Shown: piece after piece, positions 9,089-20,613 of the stretch
Layout of the letters: each line of letters opens with the position of its first letter
How positions within the stretch are numbered: the first letter of the stretch is position 1
Assembly: GCA_024195265.1 (NCBI GenBank)
Contig: JAJLRJ010000002.1
Span: 2,807,388-2,871,387, forward strand
Direction of reading: 5' to 3'
Origin: Dendrophyllia cribrosa
Lineage: Eukaryota; Cnidaria; Anthozoa; Scleractinia; Dendrophylliidae
DNA length: 64,000 bases
The notes under the pieces: generated by a model
What the model was told of the DNA's origin: nothing
Databases searched by the model: none
The model's input: only the letters and a program-made list of their open reading frames with translations
Made by a program: the position numbers and the translations under genes

Positions 9089-12000
9089 ATGGCCGCCGCT
9101 CCCAGGGCACCTAAACAGTGGCAGCTTACGAAAAACGAGACCATCACCTCGTACGAAAGTTGGAGACAAAACTTAGTCTACATCTTATCCTTGGACAAGA
9201 ACTTTGTCCCATTTTTAGAAGCCACATGGCAAAAACAAACCGCCGCCAACCCTCGAAGAGGCCTTACGAATGATGGCACGTCTGTACCTGAGGAACAACG
9301 ACTTACTGCCGCTCAGAAAAATGCCCACCTGGATCTTCTGCTCGGGCAGATTGCCAATTTTTGCCCCGTGATCTCCAGGAACTCCATAGTAAAGCACTCT
9401 ACCTCCCTGAAGGACATTTGGCAGAAAATTCGCCAGCATTTTGGGTTCCAGTCCTCCGGAGCCCATTTCCTCGACCTTGCAAGCATCAACTTTCAAACTG
9501 CTGAGCGACCAGAGGATTTATTCCACGCCTCATGGCCTTCTTCGAAGACAACCTCCTTGCAGTTAATGGTGGCTTAACCCACCATGGTGAGCAGGTAACC
9601 GCAGATGAAGATCTTTCCCCATCGCTTGAGAACACTATAGTAGTTCTGTGGCTGCAGCTGATCCACCCTTGCCTTCCATTACTAGTAAAACAGAAGTATG
9701 GTTCTGAGTTGCGTAACAAGACCTTTGCCTCACTCAAGCCAGAGATCTCACAAGCCCTTAGTTCCCTCCTTGACGAACTACGCTCCATAGAGGACACCAA
9801 AGCCATGCGTATTAGCAATGTCAACCCCAGACGCACCTCTAATGGCGGACAGGGCCAACCACGCCGCCGTCTATTTGTATCTTGTATTCTCTGCAAAACC
9901 GCTGGACGCCCTCACAACACCCATGATCTAATGGAGTGCCGTTACCTGCCTGATCGTGACAGGAGACCATGGGCTCGCTCACGTTTCATAAACGACGATC
10001 CTGATGAATTTGCGACCGGCGACTGTGGCCCTTATGATAAGTGTTGCGATCATGTCCTCCCGCCTGAGCACAGTGATGCACCTATTGCACTCCGTGTCAG
10101 CATTATTCAATCACCTGTACTCAACACCTTTTACCACGAGCACCCTGTGCAGCTCACCCTTGATACTGGCGCCACGTCTAACATGGTTCGTGCCTCGGCC
10201 GCTAAGTTGTATGGCCTACCTGTTACCCCAGCTTCTCAGATAGCCCGCCAAGCTGATGGAATTACCCCTATGGATGTGGTGGGTGAAGTGCATTGCACTC
10301 TCACTCGTGGACAGCGAGCATTTGAACTAGACGCCCTAGTTGTTCGCCAACTCGATGTTGACATTTTAGCGGGAAACCCCTTCCTGGCCCGAAACGACAT
10401 CGGCATCCGTCCTGCCAGGCGTCAAATTGTGATCGGCGGGTCTGACGTGATCCACTATGGTACTGCTTCCAAACACACAACTCAACCAGCTGTGCGACGC
10501 ACCCAGTCCTTCCTCCTACGCAACCCGCAACGCACAGTTATACTGCCAGGAGAGTACGTTCAGCTTGACACCCCTTGAGATTCTGACCCAGATACATTAT
10601 GGGACCTTGAACCCCGACTAGACTGTCCGTCCAACATCCCCCTCAAGGCAGAAGGAGCATGGCCCCCACCTCAACAAGTCCTCTCTGTGGACCATGCTGT
10701 ACGCATAACCAATACGACTGACTCTCCTATACTCCTAAAGACCGGCGAGCAGCTGTGTCATGTAAGGCATGTTATACCTGTTGACAGCATAGACGCCACA
10801 TCTGCCCCTACCTCTACAGCCACTACTGCCCCTACCTGCTGCCAGCCTTTCTCCACTAATGTGATCCTTGACCCCGATGGCTGCTTAGACGAGGACATTC
10901 GCGACAAGTTCAGAGCTCTGAATCTGGAGTTTGATGATGTTTTCAACCCCTCTATCTCGAAATATAACGGCGCCAGCGGTACCATTGAAGCTGTTGTCAA
11001 CATTGGTCCCACACTCCCCCCTCAGCGTAAAGGCAGACTCCCACAGTACAACAGAAGCACCCTTGAGGAATTGCAAGCCAAATTTGACGAGCTCGAAGTG
11101 GCTGGTGTGTTTGCCAGACCTGAACAGGTGAACGTACACGTTGAGTACTTGAATACCTCCTTCCTTGTCAAGAAACCCAACGGGGGTAGCAGACTTGTGA
11201 CTTCCTTCGGCGAAGTTGCCCAGTATAGCAAGCCCCAGCCTTCCCTAATGCCTAACGTCGATGGTGTACTGCGTGAAATTGGGAAGTGGGAGTATATAGT
11301 TATCTCGGATTTGTTAAAGTCGTTCTATCAAATTCCACTGGCCCACTCTTCCATGAAGTACTGTGGGGTAGCCACACCCTTTAAAGGCATCAGTGTTTAT
11401 ACCCGCTCTGCTATGGGCATGCCTGGGTCCGAAACATGCCTCGAGGAGCTAATGTCTCGAGTTCTGGGTGACCTAATTCAAGAGGGTTGTGTTGCCAAAA
11501 TTGCTGATGACCTGTACGTTGGTGGGAGCGATCCTACAGATGTCCTTCACAATTGGCGGCGCGTTCTTTCCTTGCTTCAACGCAACAATCTTCGCCTCTC
11601 CGCGCCCAAAACACTCATCTGTCCCAGAAAGGCCACCGTGTTGGGTTGGGTATGGTCTGATGGCACCCTACAGGCTAGCCCCCACAAGTTAGCCGCATTA
11701 TCCTCTGTTGACCCTCCTACTACTGTTCAAGGCCTACGATCTTTCGTTGGTGCATACAAGGTGCTCAGCCGAGTACTCCCTAGGTTCGCTGAATTGTTGG
11801 ACCCCTTGGATCAGGCCACCGCTGGAAAGGAAACTCGAGAAAAACTAGTGTGGTCTGATGAGTTACTCCTGTCTTTCAAGTCTGCCCAACATGCCTTGGA
11901 AAACCACAAGACCATCACAATTCCCCAACCCCGCGACGCTTTGTGGATCGTGACAGATGGTTCTGTGAAGAATAGAGGCATCGCAGCCACACTCTACACC

Positions 12001-14005
12001 CACCGCAACGGTAAACTGCTGTTGGCTGTTTTTTTCAGAGCTAAACTGCGAAAACATCAAGTGACCTGGCTACCATGCGAGATCGAAGCTCTGGCCATAG
12101 CTTCCTCCATCAAGCACTTCGCTCCTTACATTATCCAGTCATCCCATACAACCGAAGTTCTCACGGACAGTAGGCCTTGTGTCCAAGCCTACGAGAAGCT
12201 TAGAAGAGGAGAGTTCTCAGCCAGCTCCAGAGCTACCACCTTCCTGTCTACAGTCAGCCGCTATTCTGTCCATGTGCGCCACATTGCAGGTGTTGAAAAC
12301 CTCCCCTCAGACTTCGCCAGCAGACACCCAAGAAAATGCTTGGACTCCAGCTGTCAGATTTGTCGCTTTATTGCGGAGTTGGAAGATTCTGTTGTGCGCA
12401 GCATCTCCGTGAGTGAAGTCCTAGAGGGTTCTGTTCGAATGCCCTTCACCAGCCGCGCCGCATGGCAAGCTACCCAGCTGGAATGCCCTCACCTCCGGCG
12501 AACCCATTCACATCTCAGTCAAGGTACCCGACCTTCTAAGAAGGCTACCAAAATAATGGATGTCAAACGCTATCTTCAGGACGTCGTCATCGCCACTGAT
12601 GGTCTTCTCGTTGTCAAAGACCACCCGCCTTTCCAGCCCCCTCGCGATCGCATTGTTGTCCCTCGCACTGTTCTTGATGGACTTTTGACAGCCCTTCACA
12701 TCCGTTTCAGTCATCCTTCCAAGTACCAAACCAAGCTCCTTTTTAGCAGGTACTTCTTTGCTCTGGACCTTGACAAAGCAATTGAGTCTGTCTCTTCCTG
12801 CTGTCACACCGTCAATCTCTGAGGACTATCCCTAAACACCTGCACCCGCAGTCAACTGCCGATGCTCCTCCTATCATTGGCGTATCATTTGCAGCTGATG
12901 TCGCTAAGCGTCATCGTCAACTGATAATGGTTCTAAGGGAAACAGTGTCTTCGTACACCGTGTCTTCCTTCATCGCGAGTGAAAAACTCGAAGACCTCCG
13001 CAATGCCATCATCATGCTCTGCTCTCAGCTCCGTTCCCTTCGCGACGGAGGGGTGATCGTCCGCGTTGATCCTGCCCCTGGCTTCTCCGCCATTGCCAAA
13101 GACAGAGTACTCCTCTCTTATGGGATCACCCTGGAGGTTGGTAGGCCCAAGAACCCTAACAAGAATCCTGTGGCTGAGCGCGCAATCGAAGAGCTAGGCT
13201 TGGAGATCCTCAACTTGTCTCCTGAGGGAGGCCCCGTCTCTCAAACTTCGCTGTCCTTAGCAACGGCCAATATGAACTCCCGCATCCGCCGTGATGGCCT
13301 CTCAGCTCATGAGTTGTGGACGCAACGTGACCAGCTCACTGGTGCGCAGCTTCCAATTGTCGACCGCCAGATTATCCTCAGTCCCGCCAGCAGAATCACA
13401 TGCCGAGTGCTAAGTCCAAGGCCCATGGCTTTACCAAAGCCTCCATCCCCACTGTCCTTGTTGGTGACCTTGTTTTCATCAAAGGTGACAAAGACAAGCT
13501 GAAAGCCCGCGACAAGTATCTTGTGATCGGCATCGATAAAGACCTTTCCTGTCAGCTCCGCAAGTTTACTAGTTCACAGTTCCGCAGTAAGGTCTACACC
13601 ATTCCCATGTGTGACTGCTACCCTGTCACCCCAACTGTCCTAGCTCCGACTCCACAAGGACCTATCCGTGGCCAGACCGAGTCCACTGCTTCTGACTCTG
13701 ACGATGATCCTGTTCCTGTCGTCCCTACACTAAGACCCCCTACAGTGCTTGCCTCTCCGCCAGTGGATACCTATACTGTTCCTGTACACCACTCAGTGTC
13801 TCCAGCTCATTCTCAGCTACCCGCCCAGGAACACCCTCCAATTCCAGAAGTCATTATGCCTTCTCGGAGTCCTCCACAAGCTCCCCTGGACCCCTCTTTT
13901 ACTGATGACGCACCACCGACGCCTGCTGCTGTTATTCCCACTAGGAAATCTGACCGCTCGCGTAGAGCCCCATTTTGGCACAATAAGGACTGGGACTTTG
14001 ACTAA
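9089..14005 (+). pseudogene. gag-pol of the LTR retrotransposon, multiply disrupted
   Basis: Gag starts at ATG 9089 and ends with a CCHC-type zinc knuckle (C-X2-C-X9-H-X4-C, about 9,880-9,940). The aspartic protease has LDTGATSNMV near 10,160. The RT has DLLKSFYQIPL and the box IADDLYVGG near 11,500. RNase H starts at VTDGSV near 11,945. An HHCC integrase zinc domain lies about 12,690-12,810. The integrase core shows D, D-35-E spacing (AADVAKR, VRVDPAPGF, NPVAERAIEE) at about 12,895-13,190, and the C-terminal part ends at TAA 14003-14005. The breaks are a frame change near 9,530, an in-frame TGA at 10576-10578, a frame change near 12,805 and another near 13,380. As written it cannot make full-length Gag-Pol. 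Confidence 0.85.
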
Positions 14006-14233
14006 TAACTCTGCCCTGTACTCACTCGCCGCAACTACGGTCTTTACCATGAACTGCGTATTTTATTAGCTCACTCGCACCTTAACATAAGGGGGAAGAC
14101 ACCCCACCGTTGCATTCAGTTTCATATTTTTTCTAGCTCTTTCATTAACCTTTAGCCGTTGTTATCCTATGCGGTTTTAGTCTAGTGCTCGTATCAGTTC
14201 AGCCTATTGTTCATGTTTTATAATTTCTTAGTT

Positions 14234-14255
14234 AGGGAAGGAAAGAAGAAGGAGG
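14234..14255 (+). promoter_or_regulatory. Polypurine tract
   Basis: A 22-base all-purine run ending six bases before the 3' LTR; the expected primer site for plus-strand synthesis. Confidence 0.75.
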
Positions 14256-14261
14256 CAATCA

Positions 14262-14400
14262 CGCCACTACGTTGTTATTGCGTTACTTTCAGCGGTATCT
14301 AGCGCGCGCATGCGCCCGTAGATTATCATTGTAATTCTATGCGGCTCTCGTTCGGTCTTCAATAAACCTTCGTTAAGACACAGTTTGTTCCTTATTGGCG
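14262..14400 (+). repeat. 3' LTR
   Basis: Identical to 8808-8946, followed directly by the CAG target duplication. Confidence 0.9.
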
Positions 14401-14546
14401 CAGTACGCGTCATTTGTGCACGCTATCCTTTTTGCGTGCGTGCATCTCGGTCAAAAACACACTCAATTGTTATGTTTTTAATCACCAAAACGTGTATTAA
14501 CCATTTTACGTTTTATCCTCAAATTTTGTTATAGTTATGATTAATT

Positions 14547-14653
14547 GGTAACAGGACTGAATGGAGTCCAATTCTGTCTGTAATCATACTCGTGATTAAA
14601 CAAATCACTCGTATGATTACAGACCGAATTGGACTCCACTCAGTCCTATTACC
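14547..14653. repeat. 107-bp palindromic MITE-like repeat (unit A)
   Basis: Near-perfect inverted repeat with arms starting GGTAACAGGACTGA and ending TCAGTCCTATTACC around a short AAACAA loop. It is present at the orthologous place in unit B (40552-40658), so it predates the A/B duplication. No coding content. Confidence 0.8.
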
Positions 14654-14789
14654 ATTATGTATTGGATTCTATTTTGAACTGTGTGTGGGAGCAAGAGACC
14701 AATGGATAAACCTCCGAAAGTTATGAAGCCATGTTGTGCGAACACAGGTGAACGATTTAAAACATAAAATTGTACTTGACTATGGTAAA

Positions 14790-15029
14790 GGTGGGTTATG
14801 CCTTCACGAGCATAGTGCTCCCTGCTGCAGGAGCTTAATCCGGTTTCAATAGCATGAAGCGACTGAGAGTATCACTACTCCCTCTTTGTACACCTGGATG
14901 GAAAGAGACAACGTGGAGTTTAGTTTCTTGTCTAAGGAATTAAAACAACACGACGACAGAGACCAGGCTCTAACCACCAACCTTCAGGTTGGAAGTGCGA
15001 TGTGCTAACCACTAAACCACCGCGCCTCC
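14790..15029 (-). mobile_element. tRNA-derived SINE, minus strand (unit A)
   Basis: On the minus strand the head reads GGCGCGGTGGTTTAGTGG then TTAGCAC (A-box-like), with a degenerate B box GGTTGGTGGTTAGAGCC. The body contains AAGAGGGAGTAGTGATACTC and GCTTCATGCTATTGAAACCG, which align to the 77-bp minisatellite consensus and the SINE tail. Present in unit B at 40798-41034. Confidence 0.7.
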
Positions 15030-15340
15030 ACGACTTCAACATAAATTGCAGCACCGTTGAAGTTTACCTGGTTTCATAGAGGAATTAATTTTAGGGATGC
15101 ACTTTTTTTGTGTTTCACGGGAACTATTTTTTGTGATTAAGAGGGACTAGTTTTTCTTGCTGGGAATTAATTTTTGCGACTTTCAATTGAAATTACAACA
15201 TTTTCGTCTTTTGTTTAAGTACATGCAATCGATATATAGGTGAAACAACGTGCAGGTGCACTAAAACACGTTTATCAGTGCCACTCTATTATAATTATGT
15301 AGTACATTTAGACGAAAATTATGCTGGGAAAATGAATTCA
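15030..15340. other. Unit flank without genes
   Basis: AT-rich, collinear with unit B 41,035-41,345. Nothing coding is seen. Confidence 0.4.
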
Positions 15341-15513
15341 AACTGAAATATTTCTATGAAACTTGCCGGGTTACTTAACAAGTAAAAGGTTTAAGCGTTT
15401 TCAGAAAATGCGTTCAAAACCTTTTGGTTTGGTTTGGTTTGGTTTGGTTTGCTCTTCAGGGCTGCTTAATTAAGGCATCTCTATATTACCGACCAGAAAA
15501 GTCTCATTTGTTA
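15341..15513 (+). repeat. Left arm of a distant inverted repeat, with (GGTTT)n
   Basis: Imperfectly matches the reverse complement of 21508-21682, including the GAAATATTTCTATGAAAC end, the TTGGT pentanucleotide run and the AGTCTCATTTGTTAC end. The arms are about 6 kb apart and lie between the two convergent GPCR genes. Confidence 0.65.
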
Positions 15514-16459
15514 CATATGAAGCTAAAATCTATGAAACTAATAGTTTGCTCAAGAAAACAAATATTAGAGAAAATGATTCACGAGATCAATTTGTGAGGG
15601 ATTAAAAGTGTGGATTCGCGATCGGAATTTAAAGTAGGTAATGAGATAAGCAAAATATAACATGTTACGACCAAGTGTTTCTGAATGGGATGTTACTTCG
15701 CCATAAAGTAATCAGCTTTGATAGAAGCTTCTCAAATGCATTAATTATTCATAAAGTCTGAACAAAGAAAATCACAAGCTTGACGGTGGTGTGAAACCTC
15801 ATCATAATTAGCATAGATTTTGACAATTTTATTTCTTTATTTTCTCTGTATTTAACGACATAGAAAGTGTTGTCCAGCGATTTGGTGAAATAACAACACC
15901 ATCGAAGGAGAAGGACGAAAGTAAAGTTTATTATTACTAATTTGCTCATTACACTACTAATTTAAGTGAAGGCAAGCCGTTCTTTACTTCTGTATTTAAT
16001 CGTAAACCGTTTTCTAATCTCATTCTTTTATGTAGCTTGGTTCTCGGGTGAAAAAAATAAAGATAGCGAAATGTTGGGCATATTCCGGTCGCAGATGTTT
16101 AATAACTTCTGTCTTTATCTGCAAGGTGCCGAATGTAACAAGCGGGACTTAACACCGCAATCCAAGGCTAACGGGTTTTGTTTGGGACAAAATGCATAGA
16201 TACATGTATAGAAATGTATAGAACCCCAAGACCATAGTCCCAGTCATACCAGGGGTAAGACACAAAACCAAAGCCCACCAGATTGACTCCATTCAGGAAA
16301 TAGAATCACATCATCAATGAACGATGGAGATCATATTCTCTGTAGTTGGGATTAACTTTCCAAGATTATTTTTTTTATTTTATGTTTGTGTGTATGATAG
16401 TTAGTGTATATGTTGTTATGTACTCTCCATATTGTACCTCCGCTGCAAACACTTAATTA

Positions 16460-16612
16460 ACTTTATTTAATCCAGCACCCTGGACATTTTTAACTTTTTA
16501 GTTATTTCAGGGTGCTGCTGCCCTTTAATTGTAAAATTTATATTTAATTAATCCTTGCAATTTATTTATTTAAACTTCTCTGGGTACAATAAAGCTTTGT
16601 TGTTGTTGTTGA
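16460..16612 (+). mobile_element. LINE-like 3' tail
   Basis: AT-rich segment with a CAGCACCCTGGACA...TCAGGGTGCTGCTG hairpin, then AATAAAGCTTTGTTGTTGTTGTTG-type ending with a (GTT)n tail. This resembles the 3' end of the LINE fragment at 6884-7612. No coding sequence is attached. Also in unit B at about 48,140-48,295. Confidence 0.4.
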
Positions 16613-17130
16613 GGAAACAGGGCTTGGATAAACAATAAGACCAAAGAAATGGAGAGCTATATAATGCACGGAAGAAAAGGGGGAAAGAACGGAAAAAAGC
16701 ATCAATACATTATCCCAAGGTCATAGAGAGAGCCCACAGAAAATGAAGTCTCATAAAAACAAAGCTTGACTGAATATTTTAAAAGGAACCTTTTATTACC
16801 GTTATTTTATCTTTTTTGCAATAGGCTACATTGAATGCCATGATCAAAGCAGAGGCTGGCAGAAGAAACAAGAGGGTCAAGGAGAATTGTCTCACCCATA
16901 CATGACATGCATTTTCAATTTGTTTTGTCTAAGTGAAAATCAAAGGGCCTATAAAAATTGGGCCAACCATCCGTACCTCGCCGGAAGTAACAAAATCAAA
17001 AAAAGTGTTATTTGTAATAAAGAGCCTATTAAAACTTTGTTTTCGAGAATAATGTTTGATTTATGGATGCAGCATGGCAGCCAAGTGGGGCAGAAAAAGG
17101 AGGGGCGTAGCCAGGAGAGGTGGTCGGGAT

Positions 17131-17152
17131 GGGGGGGGGGGGGGGGGGGGGG
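17131..17152 (+). repeat. G22 homopolymer
   Basis: Run of 22 G in a purine-rich 150-bp stretch that is missing from unit B. Glycine-rich open frames over it are artefacts. Confidence 0.8.
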
Positions 17153-17270
17153 TGTTTGGGGGTTGCCCTTGCAGTCAGGTTGTGGGTGACAGATCAAGGG
17201 GCAAGGAAGGAAAAACTCAGAGTGGGCTGGGGTGAGGAGGGGAAAATTGTCACAAATGAGCCAACACATT

Positions 17271-17540
17271 TCAACACCATTTGGTACCAACTGACCTTAA
17301 AACAACAGACATTTCATGTGGTTGAATGAAATATGTTAATGTTTGCTTTAGATGAGGAGGCACTCTATCAAGAAATACACTTTGTATGGGCTTCTTAGCA
17401 ACTGAACTGATACCATGCCATTGCCATAGACAGGCCCAAGAATTTTCTTTACACATGTTTAGCACTTCAACTTCAAAAATCTCTTTGATTCTGCAAGGGT
17501 CTTTAATTTTTTTCTGTACAAATGCAATGAAAACAACCAT
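17271..17540 (-). pseudogene. OTU-like protease, downstream exon candidate (unit A)
   Basis: An 89-codon frame with ATG at 17538-17540 but preceded on its strand by the acceptor-like TTTGTACAG, so it may be an internal exon. It encodes EVEVLNMCKENSWACLWQWH then GISSVAKKPIQSVF. This resembles the second half of OTU-family cysteine proteases, where a W-x3-6-H/Q-x-A stretch precedes a GRPI-SVY strand. The C-terminal catalytic histidine motif is not found before the TGA-type stop at 17271-17273. Unit B holds an almost identical copy (48809-49078). Together with 17820-18207 it looks like one split gene remnant. Confidence 0.45.
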
Positions 17541-17819
17541 TGGCTCAGTAAATTAAACGTTAGCTGGTTTCAATATAATTTATTGCTGCTGAACAAGTCT
17601 ATTTCTTTGTCAAGGTTCCATTTATAAATAAGCAGGCAATGAATCAAAGAGTTCGTAAATGACCTTTATTAACTGCCCTAAATGGTACCCAAAGTAGGAG
17701 TTACAGAAATTAAAGTTCACTTGCAGAGAAATTTTTCTAGACTATGTACACAAATAAAGTTATTCTAACCTGGAACAGCTTTACCATATTCAAAATTGCC
17801 ATCTCAGCTTCCAAATTAT

Positions 17820-18207
17820 CTAGCTATATATGGGACCAGAAGCTCTGGGACCTATAACTTCGCCATCAGCTAAGTAGTACAAACTGTTCTTTGCAAGCTC
17901 AACAATAGTTCTGGCTCGGAGTTTCATGACATTGTTCTGTCCCAAATAACAACAACGAAGCTGCTCTGAAACAGCAGTTTTCATCGCCCAATGTTTTCAG
18001 AGCAACAAATTCAAAGACATGTATACTTCCGTGGCGAATTTGCTCACATGAGCTGAAATCAATGCCAAGTGGTTGATGAATGACATCAGAAGGAGTTTTA
18101 AAAGACGGCAACAGTAGATTTACAATAATGCATGCATCCACAAGGGGTTTGAAGCCATAATTTGCTGCTGTTTGCAACATTTGCAAAAGTCCCGCAATGT
18201 CCGCCAT
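17820..18207 (-). pseudogene. OTU-like cysteine protease, N-terminal part (unit A, frameshifted)
   Basis: Starts at ATG 18205-18207 (MADIAGLLQML). The core LGDENCCFRAASLLLFGTEQ matches the GDGNC-x-FRA active-site pattern of OTU deubiquitinase-like proteins, with the cysteine of NC as nucleophile candidate. It is followed by a helix ELRARTIVELAKNSLYYL. A 2-base loss near 17,927 relative to unit B breaks the frame in A; B keeps CHVELRART in one frame. The frame then ends at TAG 17820-17822. Such OTU domains occur both in cellular genes and in some transposons, so the origin is open. Confidence 0.5.
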
Positions 18208-18559
18208 TTTGAAAATAGTTTTGAAAATAAGACGCGCATGCGTGTTCTGTTATTGTCTAGGCTTTCCCCGGCAGTTCGTCTCGGATACGTCACCGAAACG
18301 AATTGACCGTGAAGGACTGGGAAAGCCGTACAGGAACTAGGGAAATTTAGGCCTACCGTATGGCCTCGGTTTAATGGGCGCTTTTGTTAGTGCTTTTGAT
18401 TTGTCCGCAGTATGTAATCAGTATTTCACCTGCATTGTTATGCATATATTTATTTATTTATGCTAGTCTGCTATTGCAGTTTTCTAGGTCAAGATTATGG
18501 CTCACTACAAAAATTTCCGTATATCTGGTCCAACAATCGTTACATAATTCCAGTGCTCC

Positions 18560-18840
18560 TTCAATGTCTCGTTCCAACATGTACGCTTTACAAAAGTGGA
18601 AAAACTGGGCTACGTTTTTCGGAAAAGTACCTTTTTCCCTGCAGAGGTTAGCCATTGCCTGGTTAGTTGGTGCCCGCCGATCTGCTTTCAAACGGATCAG
18701 GGAACCTGTTACAGCTGACGATTTGAAGATTCTGGTTGCTGCATTTGGGCATGAAAATGCTTTTCTTTTAATCTTGAGGAATGTACGTTGCAATAGCTTT
18801 GTTAGCTTTTGCTGCTTTCCTTCGCTTCGTTGAAATTCAG
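18560..18840 (+). pseudogene. Tyrosine recombinase fragment (DIRS/Crypton-like integrase)
   Basis: Recognisable pieces are LQKWKNWATFFGKVPF (N-terminal core-binding domain), then after an internal deletion REPVTADDLKILVAAFGHEN, and in a shifted frame LLAFAAFLRFVEI. The last lies where YR integrases begin the catalytic domain with the first arginine. The rest of the catalytic domain is absent. It is different in sequence from the intact recombinase at 43272-44501 and has no unit B counterpart. Confidence 0.5.
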
Positions 18841-19379
18841 TACTGTTTCGAAATGGGCCTTTGTGAATTTTTTCGATTGCTATTTTTTTCTTTACGTTCC
18901 CCAAAGCAAAACCGATCAGTCTGGAAGAGGAAATACTATTATTGTGGCAAACTCTGGGTGATCAACCCGTCCTTATCAATTTCTTGTTAGATTCAAACGA
19001 AGTGTCAGATCGACGAGCGTCGAGACGATCTTATTTTCCCTAAGATGCAGTACTACAAATTCGTAATTTATAATTTAATTGCAGATCTTGACAGTCTCTT
19101 TCTCAAACCCGTTGAAGAGAAGTTATTTTGTCCAAGCTGAATCTAGCTGGAGTTGACCTCACATATCAATCTAGACAGTTTTCGCATAGGGGGTGCTTCT
19201 ACAGCTGTTAATAATGTGTCTGACTGTAAATTAAGAATCATGGTTGTTGAGCTTCCGACAATTCAAAATATTTATACTGTAGGTATTATGTTAAAAAATC
19301 GGTTGGACGTTACTCTTAATTTAGGTATTTAATATAATTTTTTTTCATTTCCTTTCCCTTCCCTTCGCTTTGTGTTTTG
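18841..19379. other. Unit A-specific stretch, no gene recognised
   Basis: AT-rich, with no convincing frames. It may be the 3' remainder of the element carrying the recombinase fragment. Confidence 0.3.
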
Positions 19380-19480
19380 AGCTTGTACGGCTTGTCGGCC
19401 TCTCCCTATGCAGTTGTATTCATTAAGCATGTCATAGACATGTATTCTATTCGGCTGAACGTAGTGAAAGAGAATAGAAT
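19379..19480 (+). repeat. About 100-bp direct repeat, copy 1
   Basis: Runs from GCTTGTACGGCTTGTCGGCC to GAAAGAGAATAGAAT. It nearly matches 19876-19976 in the same orientation. The end contains a hairpin ATTCTATTC...GAATAGAAT. Confidence 0.7.
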
Positions 19481-19875
19481 CGTATTTCTTGACATTGCGG
19501 CATGGCAATGTTATTTGCAATTCCCCTTCGGGAATTCGTACTTCTAGTTATATTGCTCGTTTTCACAAGGTTCACTCATTGACGCCACCAGTTACAAGCT
19601 TACTTCCCACCCGTCCCCCGCTCGCTACTATTCAATGAATCATTCAGTCAGTTAATAGCTTTAATACCTGTATGTAACTCTTCCTTAAACTCTCGGGAAG
19701 TTATTTGACTAACACGCACTTGGTTTGGAGAACATGTTTCCGGGCATCGTACGGTTTTTCGCGTCCGGCGTGTACTCGCTTTGGTTACTTTATTTACTAC
19801 TTTTGTTTTATGCGGTGTTAATGACACTTATTGCAAAATGTAAAAATGTATTGATTTGCATGAAATCAAATAAAG

Positions 19876-19976
19876 CTTGTACGGCTGGACGGCCTCTCCC
19901 TATGCAGTTGTATTCATTTAGCATGTCATAGACATGTATTCTATTCGGCTGAACGTAGTGAAAGAGAATAGAATAG
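19876..19976 (+). repeat. About 100-bp direct repeat, copy 2
   Basis: Second copy, about 500 bases downstream of the first. A 500-bp cassette lies between them with no recognised gene. The pair could be short LTR-like ends or a tandem duplication. Confidence 0.7.
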
Positions 19977-20397
19977 TCATATATCCGAATGTATCTTACC
20001 TTTGCCAAACTATCAAAAGAAGGTGCAGCTCATAACGTGAGAAAATACATCTAGTGTGAATAACGTTTTCTTCAACGTTTATTTATTTGTGTCCAAATGT
20101 ATTTTAAATAGTTTTGTAAGTCTCAGACTTCCCTGATTGCAGCTCTTTCAGATTACAGAGCTTTTCGTTCCGTTTATCCGGTTGCTTGTTCAGTTTGTCA
20201 GTTGACAATTCTGAATTGAACGTGTTGTCAGTTTCAGCCATTCAAAGTTGGGGTGTTATGTCGCCAAAAAAAAAACAGTCGAGCCACCTTAACATCCGTC
20301 AACATATCGTTATCTTTTTTCTATAATTTTAAACAGGGAGCTTTCCTCGAAAAGCCCGTAAGGGTTTCAGAAACTCCCTACCCATATTTTAAACATA

Positions 20398-20398
<1 letters not shown>
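19977..20398. other. Unit A-specific stretch, no gene recognised
   Basis: No supported coding or RNA features. It may include the outer end of the Penelope-like element that follows. Confidence 0.3.

Positions 20399-20449
<51 letters not shown>
20399..20449. repeat. (TA)n microsatellite
   Basis: About 25 TA repeats. A second (TA)n run lies at 20582-20609. Confidence 0.9.
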
Positions 20450-20452
<3 letters not shown>

Positions 20453-20459
20453 GAGAGAT

Positions 20460-20578
20460 TTTATCATAAAATTAAACGCTAAGGGATTTTTAAAAACATT
20501 TTAAAACTTTTAAAAAGCCCAGGACGTTTCGATGCTACTTCACGTCATTATCATGTTAAAAAACATAAAATTGAAACA

Positions 20579-20613
<35 letters not shown>

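Larger units (their letters stand above)
8808..14400 (+). mobile_element. LTR retrotransposon (Ty3/gypsy-like), 5.6 kb
   Basis: Two 139-bp LTRs (8808-8946 and 14262-14400) are identical by eye and begin CGCCA and end TGGCG. A CAG duplication lies at 8805-8807 and 14401-14403. Unit B has the empty site with a single CAG at 40409-40411. A primer-binding-site candidate follows the 5' LTR and a polypurine tract precedes the 3' LTR. The gene order gag, protease, RT, RNase H, integrase and the RT sequence suggest Ty3/gypsy-like; the exact lineage is not resolved. Confidence 0.9.
15856..18341. repeat. OTU-gene-bearing dispersed segment, unit A copy
   Basis: Shared with unit B from CGACATAGAAAGTG (15856; 47541) to GAACTAGG (18341; 51348), but the flanks of the two copies differ. 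In B it lies inside a broken GPCR gene; in A it lies in intergenic DNA. It contains a LINE-like 3' end and an OTU-like gene remnant on the minus strand. Whether it is a mobile element or a rearranged fragment is unresolved. Confidence 0.6.
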
